This document shows positions 11,706 to 24,478 of a DNA stretch of 64,000 nt, in pieces (the stretch's first letter is position 1; each line of letters starts with the position of its first letter). The notes beneath the pieces were generated by a model. That model was given only the letters and a program-made list of their open reading frames with translations. It ran no database searches and was not told the DNA's origin. The translations under genes were made by a program, and so were the position numbers. Location: positions 123,359,833 to 123,423,832 of the forward strand of contig VDFB02252616.1 of NCBI GenBank assembly GCA_007258455.2, in the 5' to 3' direction. This DNA is from Sequoia sempervirens. Lineage: Eukaryota > Streptophyta > Pinopsida > Cupressales > Cupressaceae.

Positions 11706-12640
11706 AATTGTGGTGAAACTTTATATCGCACACAAAATGAGACATACATAGTACTTACAAGATGTCATAATTGCTTGAATAAAGGTCTCATAGATGTACT
11801 TCAACCCAACTCACTATTGACAAATGATAAGAGTTAGAAAACCTTTACAAAATTCACTTTTTCAAAACACAAGCATGCTTTGAAAAAGTTGAAATTTGGT
11901 CGTTTAAAGAGAAAGCCAAAACAAAGTCATATTATAACATGAGTGCATTTTATATTTCTCTAAAAATGATAAAAAAAGGTAGGACACCTATGATCTAGGC
12001 CCACATGCCTGTTATTCTCTTGCTTTTGTGTGTGTTCTGACAAAAAAATGCTTTTTCATGTTGTTGGGGAAAGCACATGCAATTTTTCCACATTCCACCA
12101 GATTTGCACCAGCCTTTTTTGGTTTTCCAACTTAGGAATGAGGAAATAGCAAAGCTTTTACATAAAATTTGATTATATGAACTCAAAATTTTATGTTTTT
12201 ATTGTTGAAATGTTAATTATAATTGAATTATTATAATTTAGCATTATATATTGGTTAATTCTATAGTTTTTAGTAATTCTATTAAATTTATATAGAATTG
12301 AACATTGAAAAGGAAGCAAGTTCATGAAAATCTTAAATTGTTGAGGAGTTTGATGCAAGAAGAAAAATAAACTATGCATAATTGTGTAGTTTCTCTAATT
12401 GAATCTCTAATTTTAAGGTATGTCAAGTCTTTATTCATGTTCTTTACATTTTCCTTCATTCTCTTATGTTTCTTTATCACTTCTTATCATACATGCTTAA
12501 TATAATACTTTGATTTTGTTATCATGTTGATTTTGGGATTAGATTTTTCTAAGTATTCAAAATTATGAGTTCTCAACATACATAGCCTTAATCAAACGCA
12601 TTAAATTTTATAAAGATAATCAAATGCATCATATTAATCA
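11706..12640. other. AT-rich stretch, nothing recognised
   Basis: No coding frame of plausible character, no repeat array and no element ends could be identified. A word near 11930 (ATAACATGAGTGCAT) resembles the hairpin arms at 7217-7401. Confidence 0.3.
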
Positions 12641-12685
12641 TAGATTTAACTTCATTAGGTCTTTCAAAACTACCATAGGGAAATC

Positions 12686-12768
12686 ATAGATTCATTAGAA
12701 TGGTCATAACTTCATTATGGCAGTCCTAATGAATCTATGGTAGTCCTAATGAATCTATGAACTCAACA
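12686..12768. repeat. Short direct and inverted repeats around CTAATGAATCTATG
   Basis: CATAGATTCATTAG near 12687 is followed by its inverse CTAATGAATCTATG twice (about 12727 and 12747), the latter as a 20-bp tandem with GGTAGTCCTAATGAA. A related word GGTAGTCCTAATGAA occurs again near 13712. The function is unknown; it may be replication slippage near a decayed Copia end. Confidence 0.6.
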
Positions 12769-12769
12769 T

Positions 12770-13565
12770 TCCTTCTAATTACAATATTTTTTGTGATAGG
12801 GTTATACAATTTTATGCCTTGGATTCTTTAGTGTATTTTATGAAGATGCACTTTCTTCTTCTATCATCCAATTTATGCATTCTTTCCTTTGTCACAATTG
12901 CATATTCCATGTATCTTATAAAATTTGAAGTGCTTTAGGCTCCATTTGCATTTTTTCCATGCTTCTTGTGAAATCATGTCACACACGACATTTGTGGGAC
13001 ATCTATTTGGAAACTATACTACTGTTGCAACAACTCCACATTAATATTCATTTGGAATCCCCTTAACCTTCAACATATTTCTTGCAATATCCATGATGGT
13101 CCTATTCTTTGTCTTTGCTACAATATATTTTTGTTAAGTGTCACTAGTTGTAAACTCTCTATTAATGCTTCATTCTTGCAAAAAATTAGAAATTATTTGG
13201 AGGATTACTCACCTCTTCTATCTACTCTAACATGAACCTAAAGATTTTCTATATTCCTTCTCAACTAGGGTCATGAATTCTTTGAACTTATTAAAAGTTT
13301 CAGATTTATGCTTCAATAAGTATACCCATGCATTTTAGCTATAGTCATAAATTAAGGTCATGTATGATATTGATTTTTGTTTAGGGTGAGAGTTTTCTTG
13401 GGGTCACACAAGTTTAAATGCATCAACTCCAATGCTACTTTTTTTCTTCTAGCCTTTTCAGACTAGTAGTCCAACACTTAAGAAATTATGTTTTATGTGT
13501 AGAGCATAATATTATTGTTTGAAGTGAAATCATCAACTCATCTATTGTCATCCTAAAGAGTTATT
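12770..13565 (-). pseudogene. Copia integrase remnant (antisense)
   Basis: Read on the minus strand, the sequence gives the ordered landmarks of a Copia integrase core. These are ELMHLNLCDP near 13400-13436 (normally ELIHTDLCGP), VHVRVDRRGE near 13210-13245 (normally LRSDRGGE), VAKTKNRTIMDIARNML near 13070-13120 (normally VAERKNRTIMEMARSML), and KLYNPITK near 12800. The enzyme would join element DNA to the genome. The catalytic Glu of the VAERKN box is Lys and several stops and frameshifts are present, so it is dead. No LTRs for it were found. The assignment rests on motif order over about 800 bp and not on a long frame. Confidence 0.75.
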
Positions 13566-13696
13566 TAACATTGTCTATTGCAATGACTATTGGGTCAAAT
13601 ATTATAGGATATTCTTAACATTCACCTTCTCTTCTATAGCTTCATCATTAATCCTTGACTAATATATTAAGGTGGAAAGCATTTTGAAATTCTAAA

Positions 13697-16600
13697 ATGG
13701 ACTCATTAAATGGTAGTCCTAATGAAGAGGAACATGAACCATCAATGAGAGATATGGTATTGGTGGCACAAAGGGAACAAATGCAAAACCTTCATGCAAT
13801 GATAGATTTGAATCCCATAGTTGGAGACTCATCCTCTACCGCAAGTCAAGATGGAGGGACACCATCTACCACATATCAAGTTGAAGTTACATAATGACTC
13901 ACATGTGAAGAAGGAGTTACATCATATTTACCATCTCAACTTCAAGGTATGCCATCTATCCCATCTCATTTAAATATTGATGAAATTCCTAATATTGAGG
14001 AAAATTTACCTTTGAGAACACCTATAATTTTTCATAGAAATCCCAAGTTTTTGATTGATATTGATGAAAAATATTTTGCATTTTATGGAAGATACAATTC
14101 CAAAATTTAATTGTAGAAGATATTCTAATAAGATTTGGAGAGTGTTTTTTGAAAAATTAACTAAAACCAGAAGATGTCAACTAATTGTTGAAATGATGAG
14201 AATTCTAAATTATAGGTCCATTATGAAAATTCTTGGATTGAGAACATCAAAAGATTCAAGTGACAAATCTATTCTGAAGAATCTAATGAGTGCATATGAG
14301 AGTGTGGGTAACACCTCATTCACCAAAGATAGTAATGTCACACAATGTGTCATTATATCAATAATAGTAAGTAATCAAGGCATTGAGAATAAATAGAAAA
14401 ACTTTATTAAGAGCCATTGGAAGGCACCAAAGAATTGAGGACACCGATGACAATTAATTATGGGAATTCTCAGGGAGACTACCGTGAATAGATAAACCAA
14501 TTGTTGAAGCATTAAGATCCATAATTGAAGACTTTTGGAAGAATAACAAAAGGGCATCTCTGAATCAAAGGAATATGGTAAGAAGAAGAATTGGTATTCA
14601 AAACCATGAGCCACATCCAAAGCATTTTTTGGATATGACTTAAACACAATTTTTTGGTAAATTTCTAGAAATGCACCATAAAGTTAAAATTGTGAAAGAT
14701 ATTTTAAATGCTAAAGCCTTTCTATGTCAAAATAAATCACACATTCACTACTTGTTGTTGTAGAGTAAATAATGAGTTTTCTAACCGTTTTGATTTTTAT
14801 CAGTCTATATGTATAGATATACATACTAATAATGTTTTGCAAGATTGTGGCATACATGCCCCACCTATAACTTCAGGAGACTTCATATTAACAATTTTAT
14901 GTGAAAGAGAGGAAGGCCAATTATTCTACAAGAAATTATGCTTGATGGAACATGTCAGCATTGTGGTGGCTTGCAATGTATGCCAATATGTGAAAATATG
15001 GAAAGTACACATGCGGTTGGAAATAAACTAATATAATTTGACAAGTATAAGACAATGGCCTACAATGCAAAAGATAGTAAAAAAGAAAAAAGGTGTGATT
15101 TTGTTATTCAAAAGATTCCAATGTATCAGTTTATGTCTATATTTTATGATAGTATAGTGTATGATTATGCATAGCATACCCATAGATTTTGATGCTTGGA
15201 CTTGCAATTCAAGTTATACAAGGACATGTTTCCACTTGGTAGCATTGTTTCAATCATCAACTTTGTGGAGAACTACAATCTATAGCCACAACATGAGGTG
15301 AAACTGTAATATTGCAACTCCACACATGTTATATCTGTGCACATAACATTCATTCATGCCAGTGACAATATAGAGGATGAAAAAGCTTGATCATAAGGGA
15401 GTATCATTTTTATATCAATGATGATTGCACACATTCTACAAATTTCGTGCAAGGTTTCTTTCATGTGTTCTACCATGATTTAGCTAGAAGATACATATCA
15501 TTTCATTAGCATATCATATGGTTGGATAATTTTGCATCACAATTCAAGAACTCGTGGATGTTTTATTGGTTGAGCAGGATGCATAATGCTATAGGTGATT
15601 AGCATATGTGGAAATTTTGTGAGGTTGGACATGGAAAGGGGGAGCATGCATCAAAAGAGTCATAGCATGAGAAGAGTTAAAGTATAAAAACAATGCAAAA
15701 TTGACAGATGTGAAATCAATCGTCGAGTACTGTAATGCTTCGATGGGTCTAGGTAATGAATGTAAGTCTTCAGTTCATAGATTTTTTTGGTTGATAGATG
15801 ATACTAACATTACAAAATATGAGGATTATTGTACATTGACAAGATCAAGTGAGCTACACTCTTTTAGAATCTCTAATGTAGGTTCATGGAGTATCTATAT
15901 GGAAAAGATGGCATGCTTTTGTCCTTCATCTACAGTTCAAGCTTGGAATGAGTGTTAGTCAAAGGAGTGGGTTGACAAATGGTGGTTAAGCCATCTAAGC
16001 CCACTTGACATGTATCAAATCTTGACAACACTACAACTAATACAGATGGAATCATTGTTGAATTTGATCATATATCAGATCTAGTTCAACCAGGTAATAT
16101 ATCAACTTACATAGTTTTTGAAATTCCTAATGTTATCTTACTTTGTAGTGTTTTTGTAGGGTGTTGCAACAATAGTGGTTTACACTTTTTGGGAGATTTT
16201 GATTTTGCTGAAATCACATATTTTTAGAAAATATAATGATTTAAACCTTGAAAAGTTCCATTTAAAGGATTCCAATTGAAGAGGGTTTGATCAAACCACC
16301 TTATACCAAGCCCCCTTGGATAGAAGTCCGCTAGTTTTAAACCATACCTATAACGAAGTCTCCTTTACACTTATCAAAATACTAATAAAAAACCACTTTT
16401 TATTTTCCTTTTGGGGGATCAAATGAATTCATTTAAAATTTATTTTTTGTAAGTATTTAGTCTTTATTATAAGCTTCCAAAAAAGTATAATTTTAATTAA
16501 ATTAAATTTGATTATTATATTTATTTTTTATTTCTTGTGAATGTAGGTTTTTCATCGAAAATCAAGCTCTCTGTTCTACACATGTGGAAAAATAGAAGAT

Positions 16601-17575
16601 TAACAAAAAAACATTTGAAAAATATGAGTGCACCAGATATTGAATCCTTGATCCAACAAAAAAAATTTGAATTTTGATACATACAAAAGAAGTTATGAGT
16701 TATACGGTTCGCTTATGTCTGAATTGTAATTGGTTTGTCTTTGAAACTTGATTAAAGAAAAAATATTCAATAAAAAAATATGAAACTAATTGGAATCACT
16801 AGATATCGTGGTTACAAATCTAAATTCGAAAAATTAGAATTTTATCCTTCATGGAAAAAAATTTGTGTTATACGATGAGCGTCACTCCTTAAAAATGGTG
16901 TTTATTGAAAAAACTAGTTTTCGAAGGAGATGGAAAAAGAAGTGCAATTTGATTCCAAAAATTTTGAAAAAATATATTTAGAATCTATAGAAAAAATGTC
17001 ACAAATCACTAGTTTGCATCATCTTCAAATTCCTCATGGTTTAGCTGCTATAGGTGTCTGAAAGTGAAGATTTAGCTAGAAAAAATTAGTTCACTATCCA
17101 ATTTGGCCAAAAATTGTAAACTAGTATTGTGGGGTCACCCTGTAATGTTGACTAAATTCATCTAATTTGATGCACATATCAATGTAGGGCATGTCTATCA
17201 GTAGTTATTGCATATGAAGACAATGAAGAGGGAGCAAATTATTACTTATGTCATTTTGTTGAGGTCAAAAATAAATTGGAGGCCCCAGTTATAGATGGAG
17301 AAAACATTGAATACCCTATAGGCTCAGTGGTTGTTGCTAGAACATGGCTTAGAAGGTACTCAGTTAAGAGTGTTAATGTTTGGCTATTTTAGGACTTTGA
17401 CATGCATCAGAGGATTCTTCATTACTCAAACATTGTCATGGAATCCAATGTTCATTTGATCAATTATGGGGGTAGATCTTTGAAGAAGAACTTGTGGAAG
17501 GTGCATGAGCCTAACCATGAGGCAATACTTGACACAATAAAGAGTAGAGAAGACCTGGATGGTTCGTTGGATTAA
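13697..17575 (+). pseudogene. Broken gene of an uncharacterised transposase-like family
   Basis: Short frames and frame-jumping translation show an ordered set of landmarks. They are an N-terminal acidic/Ser-rich part (13697-13892), CGIHAPPITSGDFILTILCE (about 14848-14907), INFVENYN near 15260, REYHFYINDDC near 15400, WLDNFASQFKNSWMFYWL near 15520, FCEVGHGKGEH near 15613, and MACFCPSSTVQAW near 15908. A last block, VIAYEDNEEGANYYLCHF, lies near 17205, and a stop ends at 17575. I recognise this order from uncharacterised transposase-like proteins in plants and animals, where motifs of the type DFAENY, WSDGxxxQFK and HGKG recur; I infer these mark a DDE/D nuclease. Here the first Asp is Asn and stops are frequent. 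A likely intron (donor near 16095, acceptor near 17187) contains TIR element B. Confidence 0.6.
16159..17140. mobile_element. GGGTG-ended TIR element, copy B (982 bp)
   Basis: The ends GGGTGTTGCAACAATA and, inverted, GGGTGACCCCACAATA are flanked by a perfect 4-bp duplication TGTA (16155-16158 and 17141-17144). The interior aligns along its whole length with copy A at 6151-7137. Shared words include CAAATCACTAGT-type strings and the terminal AGCTGCTATAGGT near 17042. It encodes no protein. Its position between GT and AG signals of the transposase-like remnant suggests it entered an intron. Confidence 0.85.
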
Positions 17576-19010
17576 TTTGTAAGTATGTACATTGAATTTG
17601 TAAAGTCATGTTATTGATCACTTTTTTTGAGGCATTCTTTCGTAGATTTAACACAATCCATATGTTTCATTTTTCACATTAATCATGAATAAAATATAAA
17701 ATTATCTATGTTTCTATGTTTTCAATATTTCTTTTGATATTAATGTATTGTAGTTGATAGTTAGACCTTTTGCTATCATATTTCAGGTTTACTTATGTTT
17801 CGGTTCCAAATTTCATATGGCATAGGAAGAACTTATTGCCCATCTTTAACTTAAAGTTTCTCATTTTATTGTTGTTATATATTTACACATATATAGTGAA
17901 TATTGGGAAAATTATATGCATGTTTATGGTAGGTCTATTTAAAATAGTACATAGTGGACTTTGTTGTGATAAAAATCACATTTAGTTTCATTTGTTGTGT
18001 TTCACTATCAAGTCAAAATGAGACCAAAATGAATTGTCAATACCCCTATTGAAACTCTTCATACAATGCAATTTGGAAAACATAGTAGAAGGGTTACAAT
18101 GGTGGAGATAAAAGTCACGACAATGAGATAACTAAAAAGACATAAAGAAAAATACAACCTACACATGCCACTATACAACCAAAAGGTCAATATAAAAGAA
18201 TAGGGCATCATAAGGAAGGAATTAGTAGTAGATTTATGAGGAGAAAAGTATTAAGGTTTGAATGATAGTTATGAGAGGGAAGTTATATTATAGTTCAAAA
18301 TGAAAATATTGAAGATAAAGAAATTTCCTAAAGAGAAAACTGATTTTCATAATATACATCTCCAATTATCTTTCATTCACTCTTCCATTCCTTGAAACAA
18401 AAAGGGATATGTATAGGATATTGGATACTATAGATATTTTGGCAACATAGATTTGAATGCACCCTCTATCTCTAGGATGACTATTATTTCTAGATGCTTG
18501 ATATGATTTGGCTTTTATTGTGCTTGCACTGTGCTTGAAAATTGACTATTCATTATTAGAAGGGCTCATTGTATGGAATATCCTCATGAATGGATTGTTC
18601 TTTTCCCTTTCTATTTGATTCATGACTAGTTTTATTTTGTTGTTTTCCCTTGCTCTTAGCTCAAGAAATCTTCCCATCTCTACTGCCATCTCCACCTTTG
18701 GCATTGCACTTTGAATGGATTGTTATCAACTACAAGATTGATGTATCCATTGTAAACTACCCCTTCATTCACTTTGAATGGACTCTTATCTTGCAATATT
18801 GATGTATCCATGTCAACATTAGCCTTTTTTGAAAAATATGAATCATTTGCAATAACCGTATTATTTTTTCTTCATTTTATTCTTGATATTTTTTAAAATT
18901 CTACTCTAAGATAGGGTTACCATGTGCTTCTATTTATTAAATCTCAATTATAAAATTCATATTTCGGTTTTGGCCAAATTGATTGGCAATAGTACCACCT
19001 AGCGTAGCTT
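17576..19010. other. AT-rich stretch with a 63-bp duplication
   Basis: No gene is visible. A direct duplication of about 63 bp starts with ACTTTGAATGG at 18708 and 18771 and shares the word TGATGTATCCAT. The remainder is AT-rich with no recognised element ends. Confidence 0.4.
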
Positions 19011-21690
19011 GGGAATGAATCCATTTTCTTTCCTGTGCAATGATAGACCCTTTTTGCTACCCCTTAAGATGCCTTTTGTGCATGCAATGTAAAGTTGTAA
19101 GGTGGTGTATTTTTTGTTATGTTCATCATGAAACCAAACTGATAGTTCCAACACATCTAAATGGGTACGTTTACACTAGGAAAGGTCTTGTTTTTCACCC
19201 CAACATTCCAAAACATTCTAGGATACATTACACTGACAATTTCTCTTAAGAGACCAAAGTGTGAAAGGGTAGTAAACTTTGATGAGATATTACTCAAAAA
19301 ATGTGGCACTTATAAACATTTCATATAAAGGTACTTGATCATGTAGGGTCCCTCTACATTAACCTCTCTTAGTATTTCATACCTCCAATCCATTTGCCCG
19401 TGGTGACAACTTTTCAATTGATGAAAAAACATCAAATGCATGCAATGTAAAGTTGCAAGGTGGTGTAATTTTCATTTTGTTTGTGATGTGACCAAACTGA
19501 AAATTCCAACACATTTGGATGGGTAGGTTTACACTAGGCAAGGTATTGTTTCACACCCTAACATGCCAAAACATTCTAGGCTACATTGCACCGATGATTT
19601 CTCTTAAGAGACCAAAGTGCGAAAAGGTGGAAAACTTTGACAATATGTTACTCATAAACCATGACACTTAGAAACTTTTTTTGAAGGTACAAGATCATGT
19701 ATGGTCCCTCTACAATAACCTCTCTCAGTTTTTCATACTTTGAATCCATTTTCCTGTAGTGACAAGTTTTCAGTTGATGGAAAAAGTGTTAGATGCATGT
19801 AGTGTAAAGTTACAAAGTGTTGTAATTTTTTTTCTATTCATTGTGTAATGAAACTGACAGTTCCAACACATCTAGATGGGTAGGTTTATGCTAAGAAAGG
19901 TCATATTTCTCACCCCATCATGCAAGAACGTTTTGGGCTACATTGCACTGCTAATTTTTTTTAAGAGACCAAAGTGCAAAAGGGCAACAAACTTTGACAA
20001 GTTATTACTAAAAAACCATGGAACTTAGAAACATTTTGTATGAAGGTAAAAGGTCACATAGGGACCCTCTGACAATAACCTCTCTCAGTTTTTCATATCT
20101 CCAATCCATTTTTCCATAGTGACAAGTTTTCAGTTGATGGAAAAAGCGTCAGATGTATGCAGTGTAATGTTGCAAGGTGTTGTAATTTTCATTCTATTCT
20201 CTGTGTGACTAAATTGATAGTTCCAACATGTTTGGATGGGTAGGTTTATGCTAGGAAAGGTCATGTTTCACACCCTAGCATGCCAAAACGTTCCAATTTA
20301 CATTGCACCAATGATTTCTCTTAAGAGACCAAATTAAAAAAGGGCAAAAAAATTTGATGAGTTGTTACTCAAAAATCATGGCACTTAGAAACATTTTTTC
20401 TAAAGGTAAAAGATTATGTGGGTTCCCTCTATAATAACCTCTCAGTTTTTCATACCTTCAATCCATTTTCTCATGGTGACAAGTTTTTCAGTTTATGGAA
20501 AAAGTGTTAGATGCATGCAATGTAAAGTTGTAAGGTCTTATAATTTTTGTTTTGTTTGTCATGTGACCAAATCAATAGTTCCAACACATCCATATGGGTA
20601 GGTTTATGCTAGGAAAGGGAATGTTTCTCACCCTATCATGTCAAAACATTTTAGGCTACATTGTACCAAGTGATTTCTCTTAAGAGGCCAAAGTGAGAAA
20701 GGGTAGCAAACTTTGATGAGCTATTACTTGAAAATTGTGGAACTTAGAAACATTTCACCAAAAGTTACAAGGTCATGTAGGGATCCTCTACAATAAAATC
20801 TCCCAATTTTTTTATATCTCCAGTCCATTTGCATGTGGTGACAAGTTTTCAATTGATAGATAAAGCATCAGATGCATGCAACTTGTAAAGTTGCAAGGTA
20901 TTGTAATTTTCATTCTACTCACCATGAGACAAAATAATAGTTCTAACACATATGGATGGGTAGGTTTATACTAGGAAAGGTCTTGTTTTACATCCCAACA
21001 TGCCAGAACATATTGGGCTACATTGCATTGTCAATTTCTCTTAAGAGACCAAAGTGTGAAGGGCAGCAAATTTTGACAAGTTGTTACTCGAAAACCATGG
21101 AACTTAGAAACATTTTTTCTATAGTCACAAAATCATGTAGGGTCCCTCTACAATAACCTCTCTCATTTTTTCATACCTCCAATCCATTTTTCCATGGTGA
21201 CAAGTTTTTAGTTGATGAAAAAGGTGTCAATTGCATTCAAAAGAAAGTTGCAAGATAGCATAATTTTTGTTATGTTCATTATGCAGCCAAACCGACAATT
21301 CCAACATGTCAAGTTGGGTTGGTTTATGGTATTTAAGGTCCTATTTTTCACCCTAGCATGCCAGATCATTCCAAGCTACATCTTACCAGTGATTTCTCCT
21401 AAGAGACCAAAGTGTGAAAGGGAAAGAAACTTTTATGAGTTGTTACTCAAAAATTGTGGCTCTTATAAACATTTCATCTGAAGGTATAAGGTCACGTAGG
21501 CTCTCTCTACAATAATATCTCTCAAATTTTCATATATCCAAGTCGTTCCATCGTGGCAACAATATTACATATGTTCTAAAAAGTGTTAGTTTCATTTAGT
21601 TAAAAGTTGTCAAAAGGCATTGTTTAAATTCTTCATCTCTCAGGGGTAAATTGACAATTTGAACATGTTTGGGTGGCTACAGAATAAGTC
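19011..21690. repeat. 358-bp tandem satellite, about seven and a half units
   Basis: The anchor word AAAGTTG (or close variants) falls at 19091, 19449, 19806, 20166, 20524, 20887, 21244 and 21603, giving steps of 357-363 bp. Each unit carries the same ordered words: TTCCAACACAT, CTTAAGAGACCAAAGTG, CCTCTACAATAACCTCTC and GTGACAAGTTTTCAGTTGAT. The last unit is the most diverged, as is common at array edges. Short frames inside the units are not conserved between copies, so it is non-coding. The unit length is about twice the ~180-bp class common for plant satellites. Confidence 0.95.
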
Positions 21691-22332
21691 CACTTTGTGA
21701 TTTTTGGTCAACATAGGTGTCTTTATAATCTTATGACTGGATAATATACACCAAAGAACTAGTCTCCTCTATTGTTTGAACTCAATGTAGTCATAAATTT
21801 TTTGGTCAATATAGGAAAATATTCTTTTGAAATGAAGGAAAGTGTGGGCATGAAGAATACGTCTATAAATTTGAAGTAGTGATCATCTAGCTAGAGGATG
21901 AGTGCTTGAATGGATGGATACTTGAATAAAATTATTGGAAACATAGTATAAAATGTTTGTACTTTGTCTTGAATTAAACTTTTTTCCTTAACCATATGCC
22001 AAAAATATGTCATCTGACACCAAAAACACATACTGGTGTAGGAAAGATAACAATTAACCAACAAATATAGGTTAAATGAGTGTGAAATAAGTTATGAAGA
22101 ATGGAATACAATTGGATTTTAAATATTTGAAGTAAACCATATACAACTATCCATTGAAGCTTGTCATTCTATAATGGAGGCAACACATTATTATTGAAAT
22201 CTTAAAATCTAAAAATATAACCCCTAATTACCTCTTTTTCCTTGTGGTTTCATTACATGCTTGAGAGATGAACATCTTAGCATGTTTTAAAGTACTTAAT
22301 TTATTGCAAGGAAATAATATAGGAACATTTTT
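21691..22332. other. Spacer between satellite and LINE, nothing recognised
   Basis: An AT-rich stretch without element ends or coding frames. It should contain the 5' junction of the truncated LINE near 22330. Confidence 0.3.
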
Positions 22333-24478
22333 GTGAGAACGGATTGGAATAACATTTTATTCAAGGACCCCAAGACTTGTGTAGATTTTAGACTAATCTC
22401 CTTATGTAACACAATCTATAAAATCATCACAAAAGTAATATATCTTAGATTGCAACATGTCATTCCCAAAATAGTTTCACATGAGCAAGGGGGACTTGTA
22501 CCAGGTAGGGAAATAGCTGAAGGAGCCTTGGTCATTCATGAAGTTCTTCATTCTATCAACTCTAATCATTTATCTTCTTTCATTGTAAAATTGGATATGA
22601 TGAAAGCTTATAATAGTTGATAGGAGCTTCTTAATGAAACTTTTGGCCAAAATCGGCTTTAGGGGTAAATGGTGTAAGTGGATCTTTTCTTGCCTAACAG
22701 GAGCTAAATTTTCAATGATAATCAATGGCTCACCATCAAGTTTTTTAAGTTCTTCACAAGGGGTAAGACAAGGAGATCCATTCTCTCCTTTTTTGTCCAT
22801 CATTATGGCTGAAGCATTGAGAAAAGCAATAATAGAAATACATAACCAGGGTCTTTGGTAGGATATTTAGATTCCACACGCATATATTTCAATGGCTCAC
22901 CATCAATTTTTTTAAGTGTTGCACAAGGGGTAATACAAGGAGATCCATTCTCTCCTTTTTTTCTATCATTATGGCTGAAGCATTGAGAAAAGCAATAATA
23001 GAAATGCATAACCAGGGTCTTTGGCAGGGTATTTAGATTCCACACACATATATTTCAGTCACACATTCTCTCTTTGTTGATGATACTCTTTTGTTTGGTA
23101 GAGAGACTCTCTTAGAAGCTACTTAGATAAAGTCAATATTATAAAAGTACTCTTTAGTCTCAAGACAAAAGATAAATGCAAACAAGTCTAAGATTTATGT
23201 TTTTAATTCAAAGCCAGAAATTAGAAGGAAAATTATTAAAATATTATGATTTCAGTTGGCTAAGTTTCCTTGCACTTATTTAGGAATTCCATTTTTTATG
23301 GGAGAAAACAAGATCTCTTATTGGAAAAATGTTATAGAGAGAATAAAGGAAATAATTTTAGCTTAGAAATCTAGATGGTTATCTCTATCTAGTTGGATAA
23401 TATTGATAAAATCCATTCTTCAGCAATCCCAAACTATTTTTTAGCAATTCTTAAGGCCCCAAAGTTAGTTGTTAATCAGATTGAGAAGCTTATCAAGAAT
23501 TTTCTATGGAGGGGTAACATGAATAATGAGAAAAAAGGTACCTTTAATTTCCCTAGATAGCATGTTGTCGGATAAATTCAAAGGTGGTGTAGGTATACAT
23601 AATATCTCAAAAAGGAATATGTCTTTTGGGGGGAAGTTGGTGTGCCAATTGTTTTCTAAACCAAATTCAAAATGGTGTAAGATAATTCAGAGTAAGTATT
23701 TAGAAAACCAAAACTCGGTTAGAATTTTCACTGTCTCCAATCCTCCAAAGGGCTCAACTATGTGGAATTTTATTATTTCATGTAAGAAACTCATCACTTC
23801 TTACAATTCAAGGGAAGTGCACAAAGGAGAAGAAGTTAACTTTTGGAATGACTCATGGAATGGTTATCCTCCTTTGAAGGAAATACAATAATTACAACTA
23901 GCTATACCACTTCTATCCCAGCTATGGGGTAGTAAATTAATAGATTATTCCCAAACAATAGATGAAATAACTAGTAGGGTTGTATGGAAAGATTTTACTA
24001 TTCCTTCAATAACAGATGCTCAAAAACAATTGTTACAAGGTGTTTTATATGAAAGACTAGTAATTATATCAGATAAACCAAACCAAATAATGTGAGCACC
24101 ATCCAAGGATGAATGTTATTCAGTTAAACAGGGGTATCAAGCATCACTCAACAAAGAAGCTCAAGTGCAATCCCAACGACCATATTTTTTTTGTTGGAAT
24201 AACATGGCCTTACCAAAATTGGGAGGATTTGCATGGTTAGTATTAAGAAAAAGGGTACTGACAAGTGATAGGCTAGTTGAACTAGGCTTTGTTGATCCTT
24301 TCAAATGTGTATTATGTGGTGAAGCCTTAGAGGATGTAGATAAGTTGTTTTTATAATATTCTTATGCCCAACTTTTTTGGTTGTTCATTCTACAAAACTT
24401 AAACTTTCATACTCCTTTGCCAAACTCAGTTTGGGATCTCTTTTCAGCATGGTCAGTGTTATATAAGTCCTCACTCTT
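22333..24478 (+). pseudogene. L1-like LINE, reverse transcriptase to zinc-binding region (part 1)
   Basis: The translation gives DFRLISLCNTIYKIITKV near 22385-22440, GGLVPGREI near 22490, LDMMKAYN near 22590 (normally LDLSKAYD), and GVRQGDPFSPFL near 22761-22796. It continues with THSLFVDDTLLFG near 23055-23095, the catalytic FxDD box, and then YLGIPF near 23280. The thumb and zf-RVT region follow (WNFIISCKKLI near 23763, WLVLRKRVLTSDRL near 24235, CVLCGEALED near 24307). The protein copies element RNA into DNA at the target site. It is 5'-truncated (the endonuclease is missing), broken by stops and frameshifts, and interrupted at 24478 by a MULE. The next part resumes at 25842. Confidence 0.9.
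22722..23055 (+). repeat. 167-bp tandem duplication inside LINE RT
   Basis: The segment with the RT motif QGDPFSPF occurs twice: TCAATGGCTCACCATCAA starts near 22722 and again near 22889. The copies differ at several sites, so the duplication is not recent. It duplicates the palm region just before the FVDD box and by itself would disrupt the enzyme. Confidence 0.85.

Noticed and set aside
19040..21481. Short frames in the 358-bp repeats
   Set aside because: They are not kept between units and are closed by stops at different places, so the repeat is non-coding.
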